A DNA stretch of 64,000 nucleotides from positions 1,158,814 to 1,222,813 of the forward strand of contig VWZW01001167.1 of assembly GCA_013397115.1 (NCBI GenBank). The letters are read 5' to 3'. This DNA is from Edolisoma coerulescens (taxonomy: Eukaryota > Chordata > Aves > Passeriformes > Campephagidae). Made by a program: the position numbers and the translations under genes. A model generated the notes under the pieces. The model made no database searches, was not told the DNA's origin, and saw only the letters and a program-made list of their open reading frames with translations. This document shows, piece by piece, positions 51,863 through 63,506 of this stretch. Numbering within the stretch: position 1 is the stretch's first letter; every line of letters starts with the position of its first letter.

Positions 51863-52151
51863 TGTCCTGGCTTCAGCTGAGATAGTTTTCTTCCTAGTAG
51901 TCTGTATAGTGCTGTGGTTTTGGATTTAGGATGAGAATGATGTTGACACCACACTGATGGTTTAAGTTGTTGCTAAATAGAGCTTATCCTAAATCAAGAA
52001 ATCATTATTTTTATTATTACCACCTGTATTTCAATTATTAAGATGTTCTCATCTCAATCCATGGCTTTAACCTCTTTCTGATTCTCCTCAATATCCTACT
52101 GGGGGGTGGTTTGTGAGGGGCTTAGTTGCTGGCTGCTGCTAAACCACAACA
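51863..52151 (+). mobile_element. solo LTR of an avian endogenous retrovirus, internally deleted
   Basis: The element begins TGTCCTGGCTTCAGCTGAGA, continues TTTTCTTCCTAGTAG and GTGCTGTGGTTTTGGATTTA then GGATGAGAATGATGTTGACA, and ends near GCTGCTGCTAAACCACAACA. Both ends match a common avian ERV LTR family that I associate with ERVL-like elements. The middle is missing: at about 51,998 the U3 sequence AAATCAAG jumps to the T/A-rich ATTATTTTTATTATTACC and TTTCAATTATTAAGATGTTC part near the 3' end. That deletion removes the region where the promoter TATA box normally lies. No internal retroviral genes flank it, so it is a solo LTR. A matching short target duplication is not evident. Confidence 0.85.
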
Positions 52152-55100
52152 ATATGGAAATAAAATTCTGGGGAAAGAGTCAGTCAAACAAGCTGGGGTA
52201 TTCAGGCTCCTCTCAGGCAGTAGTAAACCTTTTGTACTCTTAAATCCCACGTAAAATATTATCCTTTAAGGGACCTAAACTTCACAGCAACCTCTGTCAT
52301 GCTTTGGCATGTTCTCATGTTAACAACAAGAGCTACACAATTCCACTCAACCACCCATTTCACTGAAGTGCTGGATAATATATTAAAAATTATAAAAAAG
52401 CTGCACTGTTGGGAAGGTGGAGGAAGAGCAGATCCTTCAGTAAATGCTAATTGTCCCAAAGAAACTCTTTCTAGTGTCTCAAGGCAAGAAAGTTTACGAG
52501 CAGGTATAGTAAAAGCTGGCAGGAGGCACTTTATTTCATGTTTCCATCTGCCAGTTATATTTCGTGAAATGGAAGATTGTCCTTTCACCCCATAAATTCA
52601 CCTTTTTTACTACAGAATTTTTACATTAAATACTAATAACATTGTTTCAGGGGATCAACCAAAGGACATAACTGGCAATTAAAGAGCTCCAATTATATCA
52701 TAACTTTCTGTGTTGACTTATTTCAACAGATTACTGAATTTCTATTGAAATGGTATTCCGAAGGGGCTTAGAAATGTTTTAAGCATATGTTCCAGGGCTG
52801 CAGTCCCAGCACTGAATACTAATACCCCAGTTTGAGATGTGTGCTCTCATGTGTCACAGATACCATAGTTTCTGTTCATTTTCCATGAATTATTGAAATT
52901 AAGAATTATTTCCTGTTTTCTTTATCGAATATTTTACTACCAGCAGAGCTGGAAGGAGTAAAATCCAGGAAATGTGCTGCAGTAGATAAGAATTGAAAGC
53001 AGTGTGTTGGGGATGGTACCTGTATTTACATATTTGTATTTTATTAAGTAATTGAAAGAGCCTGCCCATGTTGTATAATTCATGCATCATAAATAAACAC
53101 AAACCAGACAACTGGAATCAAAGGCTCAAACAGTAGCAGCAATTCATACCTCCCCTGCAGTGATTGTCTGGGCAATTCTCCACTTTGTCTTGCAAGATTC
53201 CCACTACCCAACCCTTTTAAGGATTGGTTCAGCTCACTGGGAAATAGTACACAAGGTCTTCTTAGGGTCAAGAAGTAAAAACAAGAGGTATGAGAGTGCA
53301 CACGAATTCAAAAGTTAAATTTAATCTTAGGAATTTGATTTGTGTACTGCATGGATTTCTGAAAAGCGGGAATATGAGGAAAAAGTGGTGAATAATGTTG
53401 GTTTAATAGCCAGTGTAAATTAGATTGTACACAGTTCTAGAGGTGTTAGGTAGCTATTTAAAGGTGTTCATGGTTTTAAATCACCTGTGACTTTAAAAGG
53501 CAGCCCAAAGCTAAGTGTCTAAAGCAATATGTGGCCATGTAAATCAGTGCCTTTCCCAGCTAAAGGCACGTCGAAGAATATGGATGGATCTGTGTAGATT
53601 TATATATAAGTATGAAGAACAGAAAGAGTTCAGAACAAAACCTTGCACTTTGCCAGCTGCTCTTGTAGGGGAGAGCACGGAAGGTGCCAAGAGGTAGCAG
53701 TTAAATTGTCCAGCATTTGCTTGGGACATGATGAGCTTGTGAGACGATGAGCTCAGCAGAGGGGTTTGGATGGAGCTGGACTTACATCACTCTGGAGCTC
53801 TCCACAACTCTCTCCAGTATGCATCACAGTTTTTGAGCTCTCCATACGGTTAATACCTTGGCAAAATAAATTAAAATACATTTTCAATTAAAACACCCAA
53901 ACAAAACAAAATCTCCCTTTTGTCTTCAACACAGATTTAATGCTACTTAGTTTTGATGTTACATGGAGCTGTCTATGACAGATTGCACATACTTAGAGAA
54001 AAATTATATTGAAAATATCCAAATCTTCAGTCAAAATTTCAGAAGGCATCAAACTGGTGAAGGGCCAAGCTTAGAACCTGAAACCAAAGCATGTTAAGGT
54101 GATACAGTGTTTTTCAGCAACAGTTTTTCTTTCCAACAGTCATCTTTATTTCAGTTAGTTGGTTTAGATCAGTGCTATAGCTACATCACATGACATCCAG
54201 GAAAAAAAGGGGGAAGACAATTTGTATTCCTCTTCCAATCTATCAATGAAAACAAGATACTGGAAGGTGAGATAAACTAAAATTCTGAAAGATGTGGCAA
54301 CAGGGACTAAAGGCCTCAGTTCACTAAAGAGCAGTTAAATGTATTTAATAAACAAAAATCCTTAACTGTAAAACACGGCCTGATGTACAGAAAAGTGGAT
54401 TTATCACATATATTTATTGTACTTATGCCAATTATTTAGGTATATTTTTAGGAATTTTATTTATATCCATACTTTTTTGCTAGCTTTATGGTCTTCGATT
54501 GTAACAACTTTTAATTGTGCTAATCATTTTCAAATTGCAAAACTAAATAAGAATATTTTTTTCAATGAATATGAACAGCTAAACATCCCAGATGACAACC
54601 TAATCCAGATGATTCAGATTAAATAAAATATGTATGTTGATGAGAGAGAACAATTTTTAAGTCTCTGGAGGGAAAAAGTATTTTTTCCAGGTTGGTCTAC
54701 ATCAGGGTAAGAAAACTTCCTCTCAGACTTTCAGTTTTGTAGGCCTGACATGCAGAATCTGTGCTCCCTTCATTTTTTCTACAGCCAGTATTTTTGAAAG
54801 CAGGTTTGTTTCAAATGGTCTCTATGTCTCAGTTTTCTCTTTTTCTAAAAATACAATTCCCATTTTTCTCACACCTCATTTACAAAATCTGACTCACCAC
54901 TTTGCATTCGTTCATAACACAGCACGACAAAGAACTGCCAGCAGGAAACAAGGATTAAGGGCTTGACTTCTCTCAAGTTAGCTAAAAGTGAGTATTTTAT
55001 TCTCTCGCTCCAAAAAACCCCAAGTGTGTGCTACATATTTTCCAAGGACACCAAAATATTTCATTATGTATTTTAGACAGCTATAAATATATTTTATTTT

Positions 55101-58100
55101 CCAAAACCAGGGGATGTTTCTTCTCCTAAAACCATTCTGGGTTCTTGGTTAAGTCTATATTCAGGTATTCTTCAAAGAATTCATTTGATTCCCTTTCTTA
55201 AAAAAGAAAACTTATTACAGAGTAAACGTTTGTCCAAGTTTCTATATTTAAGTGAGAATTGTGTTTGAGTACAAGAATCCATTCTAATACAACCTAGTGA
55301 TTTGTGTTTCAGGGGATATTTTTTGAATGTTTTTATTACATTTGCACATAGAAACTAGGCCAATTTTACAGACCTTGGGGCTTAGAAAGGCAAAAATAAA
55401 TATGACTAGTGGAGACAGAAAATGCTTTTCTCTGAAATACTTGAGAACACCTAAAGTTTGACTCATATCTCATAACCCAGGGGTGCATGGAAGAAACTTG
55501 AATTAAACCTTCCCTTCGCTAACACAAGGGTGACACCGCAGCTGCTCCTGCCCGTGGTCTGGTACGACTGGCAAAGGCAGCTGCCACAGGCAGACTGGTG
55601 AACTGGGAAAAGGCCATGCCACACCAGTGAACCCCAGGGGCTTTGCTGCAGGCTGGGGAGCACCACACAGAATCCTAGCCCAGTGAAACTGCTCAATGAA
55701 ATGATTGCTCAGACTCAATGCTCTCAAGCATTTTGCCATTTCTGTGCAATAGGAATGAATGAGGCCAGATTTTGGATAATATAAAGCCAGTAACAAAAGA
55801 ACAAATCTTGAAGGTTTTCTCACAAAAGCCCGATCCACCTGAGAGCTTTCTGTGTAAAAATAGTTATTTATTAATATTCTACAGCAGGGAGTTTGAGGTA
55901 TATGCAATCTTTGCAAACAGAACTCATTTATTTTTCACAGAGTGAAGAGAAATCTAAAGAAATTCTCCAGTGGCTCCACTGGGCTTGGCTGGAAATACAG
56001 AACTGACTTTACCAAGCATGTTTCTGGAATAGAACTAAAGATGACTTTTGAAATTAAACTGGTGCCAAAACCCTGATTTCAGACAGCCTGTAAGTCTTTC
56101 GTTGCAAAGTATAATAATTCTCCTCTCTCTTTTTAATACAGCTTTTGTGTGTAGATTCAAATTGTCCCCTGAGCACAAGGAGCAAGGTTCAATTTGTGGC
56201 ATCCAAATATTCACTTCTCCATATCCCAAACACCTGTGCATCTCAAATCTTCATCATTTCTCACAGGGATGTGAGAGAGGGATGTCTTGGCAGAGTTTGT
56301 GGGACAAATGAGCACTTGAACACATTGCACCAGTGTTATTAAGATCTTGACTTCCTGAGTGCTGAGCTAACACAAACTGATAACACTGCCACTCTATCAC
56401 TTCGCAGCATCTGCACTCTTAATGTTCCACAATGCCATAAATGATGATTCCTGTTACCAAAAATAACATTCACACAACCAGCCATGAAGACAACACATTT
56501 CTACACCATGCTTCTGACAATCCAAATGTGGTTTTGAATATTTCCCAACCTTGGAACCAAGCCTTGCTGTACAATCCTCTTTCTGTTTGGCATTATCGGC
56601 CGGTGCCAAGCCAGAAGTCACTGCTGATCTACTGTGCTATTTGATTGGTGAAATGTGGTGATTCTGGGCAATCCCTTAGGATGGGCCATTGCAGGCTACC
56701 AGGGTTCTTAGAGAGCTTTAATATGTGAAATTACTTCATTTCCTGACCTGGGTACCCAGGCTGCTGCTGCCGACCCAGACAACTTGTTCTCTGGATACGC
56801 AGCTTCTCTGAGGTCCAAGACTGATAACAGAGAGATATCTCAGCAGCACAGCAAACCTGGATTTGCAACTCAACAGCATTTTTTCTTCTCATTTTCCAGG
56901 GTCGAGTTTCAACCTCAGTTGGCTCAAACTCCCAGATCTAACCCACAGCATCAGGAAGCCAGCAGGCTTGAAAACAGACTCTGAATAGGAACCTTGGATT
57001 TTTTCCTCCTTTCCTAGCTCTCACAGATGGACACACTCCATTTGCTTACCCAACAGGGCTTCCTAATCCAGGAAGCATTAAGTCATTCCTGCTTCACCTT
57101 CAAGATGTAGAAGCTTGACCCAATTTGTTTGGTCTAGTTTTATTTTTTTATTTGCATTATGAATGAACAAATTCTGCATGCGGGCTTTACAGCATCTCAT
57201 TACCAGAAGTACATAGAAGTAATACATCTGTAAACACAATTTTTATATATTATCATCAAACCACAGGAAGCTTTGTAGCCAGTCTTACAAAAAACCCCAG
57301 AAAGCTAGATGCCAGTGTTACATTGTTAATGAGAAAGATAATCACTTACCCTCTTCCAATTTTTCTCTTTTTGAAGGATTAATATATTAGAATGAACTAA
57401 CTAAAACACCCCTCTAGGTAGCTAGTAGGTTGTGAGACAACAAAAAAGCATGATGAAAACATTAGCTTAAGCAAATAATATTTATAACACAGATGTAAAG
57501 ATGTTTTCGTTTCCTATACCCAGGAATAATATTGCTGGCCCTAATTTTTGAACAGAAAAATAGAAGCACGTGGCTTGTCAGGATGGAAAGAAAAAAAGGC
57601 CTCTTCCAAACACAATATTCATTTCAGCTGTAGCCATACCAAATTAATGGTTAGTGATTTATTGTCAGTTTGATTTATGGCATGAGCAAGGTCCTGCCAA
57701 ATTACCAGTTCCTCGAACTGCAGTTTCCATTCAGCTCCTCCACAGTTCACAGGAAAGTACAGCTCAAAAGATGTGATATGGTGCCTAAAGGGACTTTGGT
57801 GTAAGAGAAACCAGGAGATAGCAGAGAGCAAACTGCTAAGGAACAAAAAATGTAGCTTGGCAGGAAATGCCCGGAAAATGTGAAGCAAAGGAAGACTGAA
57901 TCAGACTGGAAGCCAAGGCTGTTATTTATGAAATCAAGCCTAAATTACTGCATAATGTTGTGTCTTCCAAACCAAAGGAGCAGCACACACAAGGAAACTT
58001 GCTCAAAATAACCTTGCTGCTCTGTTAGTGACTTCCTCTCCTGAATACCTACTATCCTGAGCTAGTGGGTAACCTGAGGTATTAAACACACACCCATGCA

Positions 58101-58794
58101 TTGCAATTCAGAGCTATAGTTACATTCCTTTGAAGATTTATTGCTGTTTGCTGGGAGAAGGATCTGCAATTAAAATCTATGTCAACAAGCAGAAGTCAAA
58201 TGCAAGGATAAGGTCACGCAGATAAAGGAAAACATCTGCTCTATACACTTTGCAGAACATAATGACACAATGTCTTGGAGAAACAATTGTTTCACTTTAA
58301 TTTTAGAAAATCAAAGAAGTAATGATAACTGCAAAGATGTAGCATGATTTATAACACAAAGGCAGGAAAGAAGAAATTGTTTCTAAGGCAGTATTAGGAC
58401 AATACTTTGCCTGAAGCCCATGATCCACTTTCACAAGCTTGCTGTTTTGAGAAAGTATTTAAAAGTAAATAAATGTTTATGTGGTGTTTGGAATCCGAGC
58501 AGATAAAAGCTGATAAACAAGGGCTATATTACCAATATTTAAATCTTGAAAAATCTTACAATCAAGATGGTGGGGTCCTAATTATGAGTAATTTTGGTTC
58601 AGCTTCATGTAGCAGCCAGGAATAAACTGCAAGCAAATCTGGTTTCTAATTGGACAAGCACATTTTTGTTGTTGTGCTGCTTGAAGTCAGCAGTGGGGTT
58701 ATGAGGACACTTGGCAGTTGTGAGGGACGTGTTCCTGCAAGAGAGAAAAAGGTGGCAGAAGTCATTCGGCAGAAGTGACAATGGTAGCAAATTG
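52152..58794. other. non-coding AT-rich sequence
   Basis: No gene is supported. The minus-strand frame at 55,503-55,916 (137 codons) lies partly in a GC-richer patch (about 55,500-55,690), overlaps another open frame and has no domain. The sequence just before the CR1 at 58,690-58,794 is unassigned and could be flanking DNA or a decayed 5' extension. Confidence 0.55.
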
Positions 58795-59246
58795 GGAACC
58801 CTGTTAGAGTGGGTCCAGAGAAGGGCCATGAAGATAAACTGGGGGCTGGAACACCTCTCCTCTGAGGATAGGCTGAGAGTGCTGGGGCTGTTCAGCCTGG
58901 AGAAGAGAAGGTGCTGCACTTTGTTGCAGCCTTCCAGTACCTAACAAGGCCTATAAAAAAGGAAAGAGGGACTCTTTACACAGGCAGATAGTGCTCAGAT
59001 AAAGGGGTAAGGTTTTAAACTCAGAACGGGTAGGTTTGGATAGATATTAGGAAGAAATTATTTACTGTGAGGATGGTGAGGCACTGGAACAGGTTGCCCA
59101 GAGAAGTGGTGGGTACCCCATCCCTGGAAGTGTTCAAGGGCCTCTGAATAACCTGGTCTAGGGGAAGGTGTCCCTGTCCATGGCAGGGAGGTTGGAACTA
59201 GATGATCTTTAGGTCCCTTCCAACCCAAACCCTTCCATGATTACAT
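58795..59246 (+). mobile_element. CR1 LINE 3' fragment
   Basis: This is a 5'-truncated CR1 in plus orientation. The end of ORF2 is seen in GAGTGGGTCCAGAGAAGGGC and GGGGCTGTTCAGCCTGGAGA, encoding LGLFSLEKRR. It is followed by GGATAGATATTAGGAAGAAA and the 3' UTR blocks CACTGGAACAGGTTGCCCAG, CCATCCCTGGAAGTGTTCAA and GGAACTAGATGATCTTTAGG, then a decayed tail CCTTCCATGATTACATG. Indels after LGLFSLEKRR break the ORF2 frame. Its 3' UTR is the same type as copy A at 29.6 kb and differs from those of the copies at 10.3 and 29.7 kb. Confidence 0.92.
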
Positions 59247-59500
59247 GAACCCAAACCCAGGAACAAAACCAGACACAACTCTCTATGAAGTGCTAATAGC
59301 CCGATGTAGACTTACCCATGGTTCAGCTGGAGTTGAACAAACAGCACTTCCCTGATAAATAATGTAAACTGGCACAGGATCTGACAGAAAGTGCAGCAGC
59401 AGCATCTGCCTTTCCCTGAACTAAATTTACAAATGGGTTTCCCATTTCCTCACTGTACATGTAATTTAAAACCCCAACAGCTTTGTCCCTCTTACCCTAC

Positions 59501-59537
59501 TTGTTTTTTTTGTTTTGTTTTTTGGTTTTTTTTCTTC
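59501..59537 (+). repeat. T/G-rich low-complexity tract
   Basis: T runs are interrupted by single or paired G residues, and the tract ends at CTTCAGG. It is simple sequence. Confidence 0.8.
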
Positions 59538-60253
59538 AGGTAAGGAATGAGTTGTCCATTTCCTCTTTCAGTTTTTGTTCCCTCATGCCCTTCTTGCAAC
59601 ATAATTTAGCAAAGATTTATTTTGTGATCCTGTTCCAAACAGGTGTCTGTTTTCTGGCTGCCCCTGCACACTCAGTTCCAGGGACCAGATGGTAATAGTT
59701 AGCTGCCTTCTGCACCTGCATGGATGAGAGAAGATCTGAAGAACCTCTGCTGTATGTTGAGTAGCTCAGAGCAATATTTAGATGACCCTGTGGTTAACAA
59801 TTAGTAGCCAACTGTATCTGGCTTGGCACTGAAACTGTGGTGATCATTAGTGGAGCTGAATTTAAGACAGAAAAAGGGTTTGGGGAACCAAGATAAAGGC
59901 AGGACAATCTGGCACATCATCAGCCAAAAAGGCACCTCAGGAACACCAGCATGAATGAACAATACCTGCCCACATCTTTTCTATCATGTTACAGGATCTC
60001 TTACTGCAATCACACAAATAAACTCATTTACTGTATTTCAGACCAAGTCCAGCTGTCAGGATTCAGCTAAGGGTTTGGGGACTTCTTAATCAAGTACAAT
60101 AAAGCAGTGTTAACTTTCCAAACATGCAACAGCTTCAACTGGTTACTGGACCAATCTAATCTGTACTGCTCTGACACAGGGTAAGGAAGGTGTGGGAGAG
60201 AGATTTGAAGCCTGAGTTTTTTAAAGGAGATAATCAGCCTGAGAACTAGTGAG

Positions 60254-60295
60254 CTAAAAAGAGAGGGAGAGAGAGAAAAGAGAGAGAAAGAAAGG
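60254..60295 (+). repeat. (GA)n-type purine tract
   Basis: An uninterrupted purine stretch is built mainly of GA and GAA units. It is simple sequence. Confidence 0.85.
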
Positions 60296-60772
60296 TGAGG
60301 ATTAAAAAGGGAACTAAGGAACCTTCTGCAAATACATGCAGGATAAATGTGGGAGACAATTACTGAAAGAAACAAGTAAGAGGTTGGATGGGGCTTTGAG
60401 ACACCTAAAATAAAAAACAAAACAAAAAACACAAATCAGTGAATAGTAAGAAAAATCTGGAAATAATCATTAGAAATTTCAGTCCAGGGAAAAGCTGTAC
60501 ACTGGAAAAAAGGTTCATTTGTTCAAAAGCTGTTTCTAGACATGTTTGGAGACACACACTGAAGCAAGATGTGTGTCTCTGATTGGTGCAGATCAAGAGC
60601 AGTTCTGGGCACCAGGTCAGGCATTCATCTGCACAGCAGAAGAGTCAGGCTCAGGGAGTTGGGAAAGTCCCATCTCCAAACCAGATCAACAATGTTCACA
60701 GGAAAAGACTCCTACCTCCACAGGCACTTATTTCTCCATGGAAGCCTTTGCCAGCTCTTCTGTGCTGAACAT

Positions 60773-60937
60773 TCAGGGGGTTGACTTCTTGGTGGGATCC
60801 AGGGGGTTGACTTCTTGGTGGGATTTCTGCTCCTCTGTGTTTTTCACCACGTTGTAGAGCTCACTGGGAGCTCGCAGCAATGTTGGGTACCTCACTGGGT
60901 TCTCAAAGTCAATGATTAGAGGCTTCAGGTGCTTTTC
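60773..60937 (-). CDS. candidate terminal coding exon, protein not recognised
   Basis: Read on the minus strand, a polypyrimidine stretch and ATTATTCCTCCAG acceptor (AG at 60,939-60,938) lead into 55 clean codons ending in TGA at 60,775-60,773. The frame starts at GAA if the acceptor is in phase 0. The peptide looks like real protein. It opens EKHLKPLIIDFENPVRYPTL, continues RAPSELYNVVKNTEEQKS, and ends in a hydrophilic tail NPLDPTKKSTP. Composition is unlike the chance ORFs nearby. No membrane segment, signal peptide or named motif is visible, and I cannot assign a family. Upstream exons would lie above 60,938; I found none convincing up to 64,000. The stop codon lies inside a 26-bp tandem duplication. 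A decayed exon or a chance ORF remains possible. Confidence 0.5.
   Translation of the reverse strand, partial: EKHLKPLIIDFENPVRYPTLLRAPSELYNVVKNTEEQKSHQEVNPLDPTKKSTP
60774..60824 (+). repeat. 26-bp tandem duplication within the candidate exon
   Basis: CAGGGGGTTGACTTCTTGGT and the following GGGATC occur at 60,774-60,799. The same unit, lacking its final base, follows at 60,800-60,824. The copies are otherwise identical, so the duplication is recent. A period of 26 is not a multiple of three, so the second copy is read in a shifted frame on the minus strand. Confidence 0.9.
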
Positions 60938-63444
60938 CTGGAGGAATAATAAGACATGAGCATGTAGGCAGCTCTCTGCACAGCATGAAGGACACTTCCT
61001 CTCTGAAACATATTATTTTGTAATTAAAAAGAAGAATGAAGCATAAAAAAACCCCTCAAAACGGTCCAGTAAATAGAAATATATGATCCTTCTAAGGCAC
61101 TACGAAACACCAGTAGCATACACTGGCAAAAGTGTGCACAGATTCATTAACATAGGGTTGAACTTTATATTTCAAAGGGCAATTCCATAAAAACAGGTAC
61201 TTTCTCCTGACTGCTACACTTTAGAAATTCACTGCAAAAGTAATCTCTCTTTAGATTTGAGACTCATATTATTCAGCAGGAGAAAATAAATCTCTCTAAG
61301 AGTCCTGTTAGCAGAGAGGAATTATAACACTTTAGAGGTATTACTGATTTCAATATTAATAACACTATTCTGCAAATCTATTTTTCTAACAATTTTCTGA
61401 ATCTGTGATCAAAATTTTAAGTCAGGTATTTCTTTTCAGACCCCATAGTTTTCTAATTCCAGGGAGAGAAGACTCTAATAACATTTCTTCAAATCCCTTT
61501 TAAGAATCACCTCACGTACAGAAAAAATAAGTGCCTTGTAAAGACTGATAGGCTTAAGTAGTTTTTCCTCTAGTAGAGTTGAATAATATTTAAGGCTTTC
61601 TTATCTTGAAATTACTCTATATCACAGAAAATATCAAAACTCATCACTGTAATTCTATTTCGGTGGAAACAAGCAATTTCGCTCAAAATTTTTTCACATG
61701 CTCTGAAACCTATGCATTTTTCCTTTTTTGTTATGTGTAAAATTAATGGTCATTTTTAACTTGCCGTTCACTTTGTTGGCACATTTGCATTATAAGCCTC
61801 CTGCTTTGGGGATTTTTTAATGCTATTTTTATGCCAGAAACAATGGCTTGAGGGTAGACACTGCCCAAGAGTGATTTGATCCTCATGGAATTAATGAAAA
61901 ATGTTATTGGAAATGGTGGGATACTACTACAGTATAAGACTATGTATAGACTGGAAATAGAACTGGTAAATATGTTAAGTCCCAGACTCTTGGGAAAGGA
62001 CCAAAGGCAAAACAATTTATTCCTTTGAATTATTAAGAAACTACTTTAAATATTTTTTTTTTTCTCATTTGACTTGTTCTGCCAAGAAAATTCGAGATGT
62101 TATACAGTAAACTAAATCTGAGGATTCTTGTTTTCATGGGAAATACACAGCTATGAGCAAGACCATGCATTTGGTCATGGGGTTAAACCAAAGGGCTATT
62201 TTGCCAAGTGCCTCTTGGAAATTGTCAGGAGAAGTTTTTTGAAGGACTATGAGGGTGAGTGAAATGGCCTGTTGTGCACCTTCAATATAAGCATGCAACA
62301 GGAATCAGGAAATATCTCTTTAAGAGCCACCCTTATTAATGTGACTAATTACATGAACCTTTGAATAAACTGATATCCAGTGGAGAGTAGCTTTTTATCA
62401 TGCATTGTGGGAAATATTAAACAACAATATCATGCAAGATAATTCTTGTTATATATCTCAGATAACTCCACTTATCTCTAGCTCTGTATTGTGCCTTCTC
62501 TGTGTGTGACTCTAACAGACGATGATCAAATGCAATTTTTGGCTTTGCAGCATTCGTTTCAATTTTGGATTAGCAGGCAATGTAAAGGTGTGTGTGATTG
62601 TCCCTCCTTTGCAGGGCTACTCATATAAGAGAAGAACAAACAGACCATTAATAATTGTCAAAAGAGGTACACGGTAGAGGGGAATAAAGTTGTAATGAAG
62701 CTTGGAAGAATCCTTACCTTTCAGACAGCAGCTCTTCCGAGGACTATTTTCTTCCTCTCCCTCAGCATTACTCACTCTTTTTTCCCCTCTTCCACATCAT
62801 AATCATGAAGATCTGTATACCAAGGATTCAACATTCTCAAGAAGGAAGGATAAAGGAGAAGAAGTTAGTTATTCCTCCTATTTCAAAGTGCAGAAGGGAG
62901 CAGAAGGGACCATGAGCCAGAGGCACACCTGCCAGAGTTATCTTAGGCCAATACTTTAAGGAGCCAAGGGATATTAGAGACATGGGCACATGTCCCTATC
63001 CCTTCCCTCCCCACAGGCTTCTCCTGGCCAAGGGACACTTCCCCACCTGTTCCAGGTGAGATCTTACTAGCCATCAGTTTTTTCCCCCCACTACTGCAGC
63101 CCCTTCCTCAGCCAGTGGGCTCCTGAACCCCATCTACCCCTCCTCCTCACCCCAGTTATCACCATGTTTCAGCTATGAGGGAAACCATTCCTCTGAAAAA
63201 CGAGGCACTAGAGGTGGGGAAGAGCACTTCAAGTGCTATAAAGTCTTTGGACACAACACAGACCAAAATGCACTTTTCCCATGGTGCTTTCAGCCCAGAG
63301 ATTACTTTTGGTTGAACCAATATCAAATGGGATCAATTCAGCTCATATCTGCAGAACTGCTCCAGGCTGACACTGGTAGGACCAGAAGCAAAAATCAGGG
63401 CCATAATGTTTACTTTTCTGGCTGAAATGATTAATTATTCAGAC
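60938..63444. other. non-coding sequence, possibly intron of the minus-strand gene
   Basis: I see no supported exon, RNA or repeat family. It is AT-rich throughout, with a T run at about 62,052-62,062. If the exon ending at 60,937 is real, this would be the last intron. Confidence 0.45.
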
Positions 63445-63506
63445 ACAAGTTTATCATAGGCAGAGCATTTCAGGAACAAGTCTATCAGAGGCAGAGCATT
63501 TCCTTC
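63445..63506 (+). repeat. 31-bp imperfect tandem duplication
   Basis: A unit beginning ACAAGTTTATCATAGGCAGA and continuing GCATTTCAGGA (63,445-63,475) is followed by a second copy beginning ACAAGTCTATCAGAGGCAGA (63,476-63,506). There are a few mismatches, so the duplication is older than the one at 60.8 kb. Confidence 0.85.

Larger units (their letters stand above)
59247..60772. other. non-coding sequence, possible 3' UTR of the minus-strand exon
   Basis: No independent gene is seen. If the minus-strand terminal exon is real, its 3' UTR extends downward from 60,772. The nearest clear AATAAA on the minus strand that I noticed is at 59,616-59,621 (TTTATT on plus), about 1.15 kb downstream, and is only a weak candidate. 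Low-complexity sequence includes T/G-rich 59,501-59,537 and the purine tract 60,254-60,295. Confidence 0.4.

Noticed and set aside
55503..55916. 137-codon minus-strand open frame
   Set aside because: It overlaps another open frame in a GC-richer patch, and the composition suggests chance.
60546..60857. 103-codon plus-strand frame containing a repeated GVDFLVG-type element
   Set aside because: It is the antisense shadow of the minus-strand candidate exon. The peptide repeat comes from the 26-bp DNA duplication.
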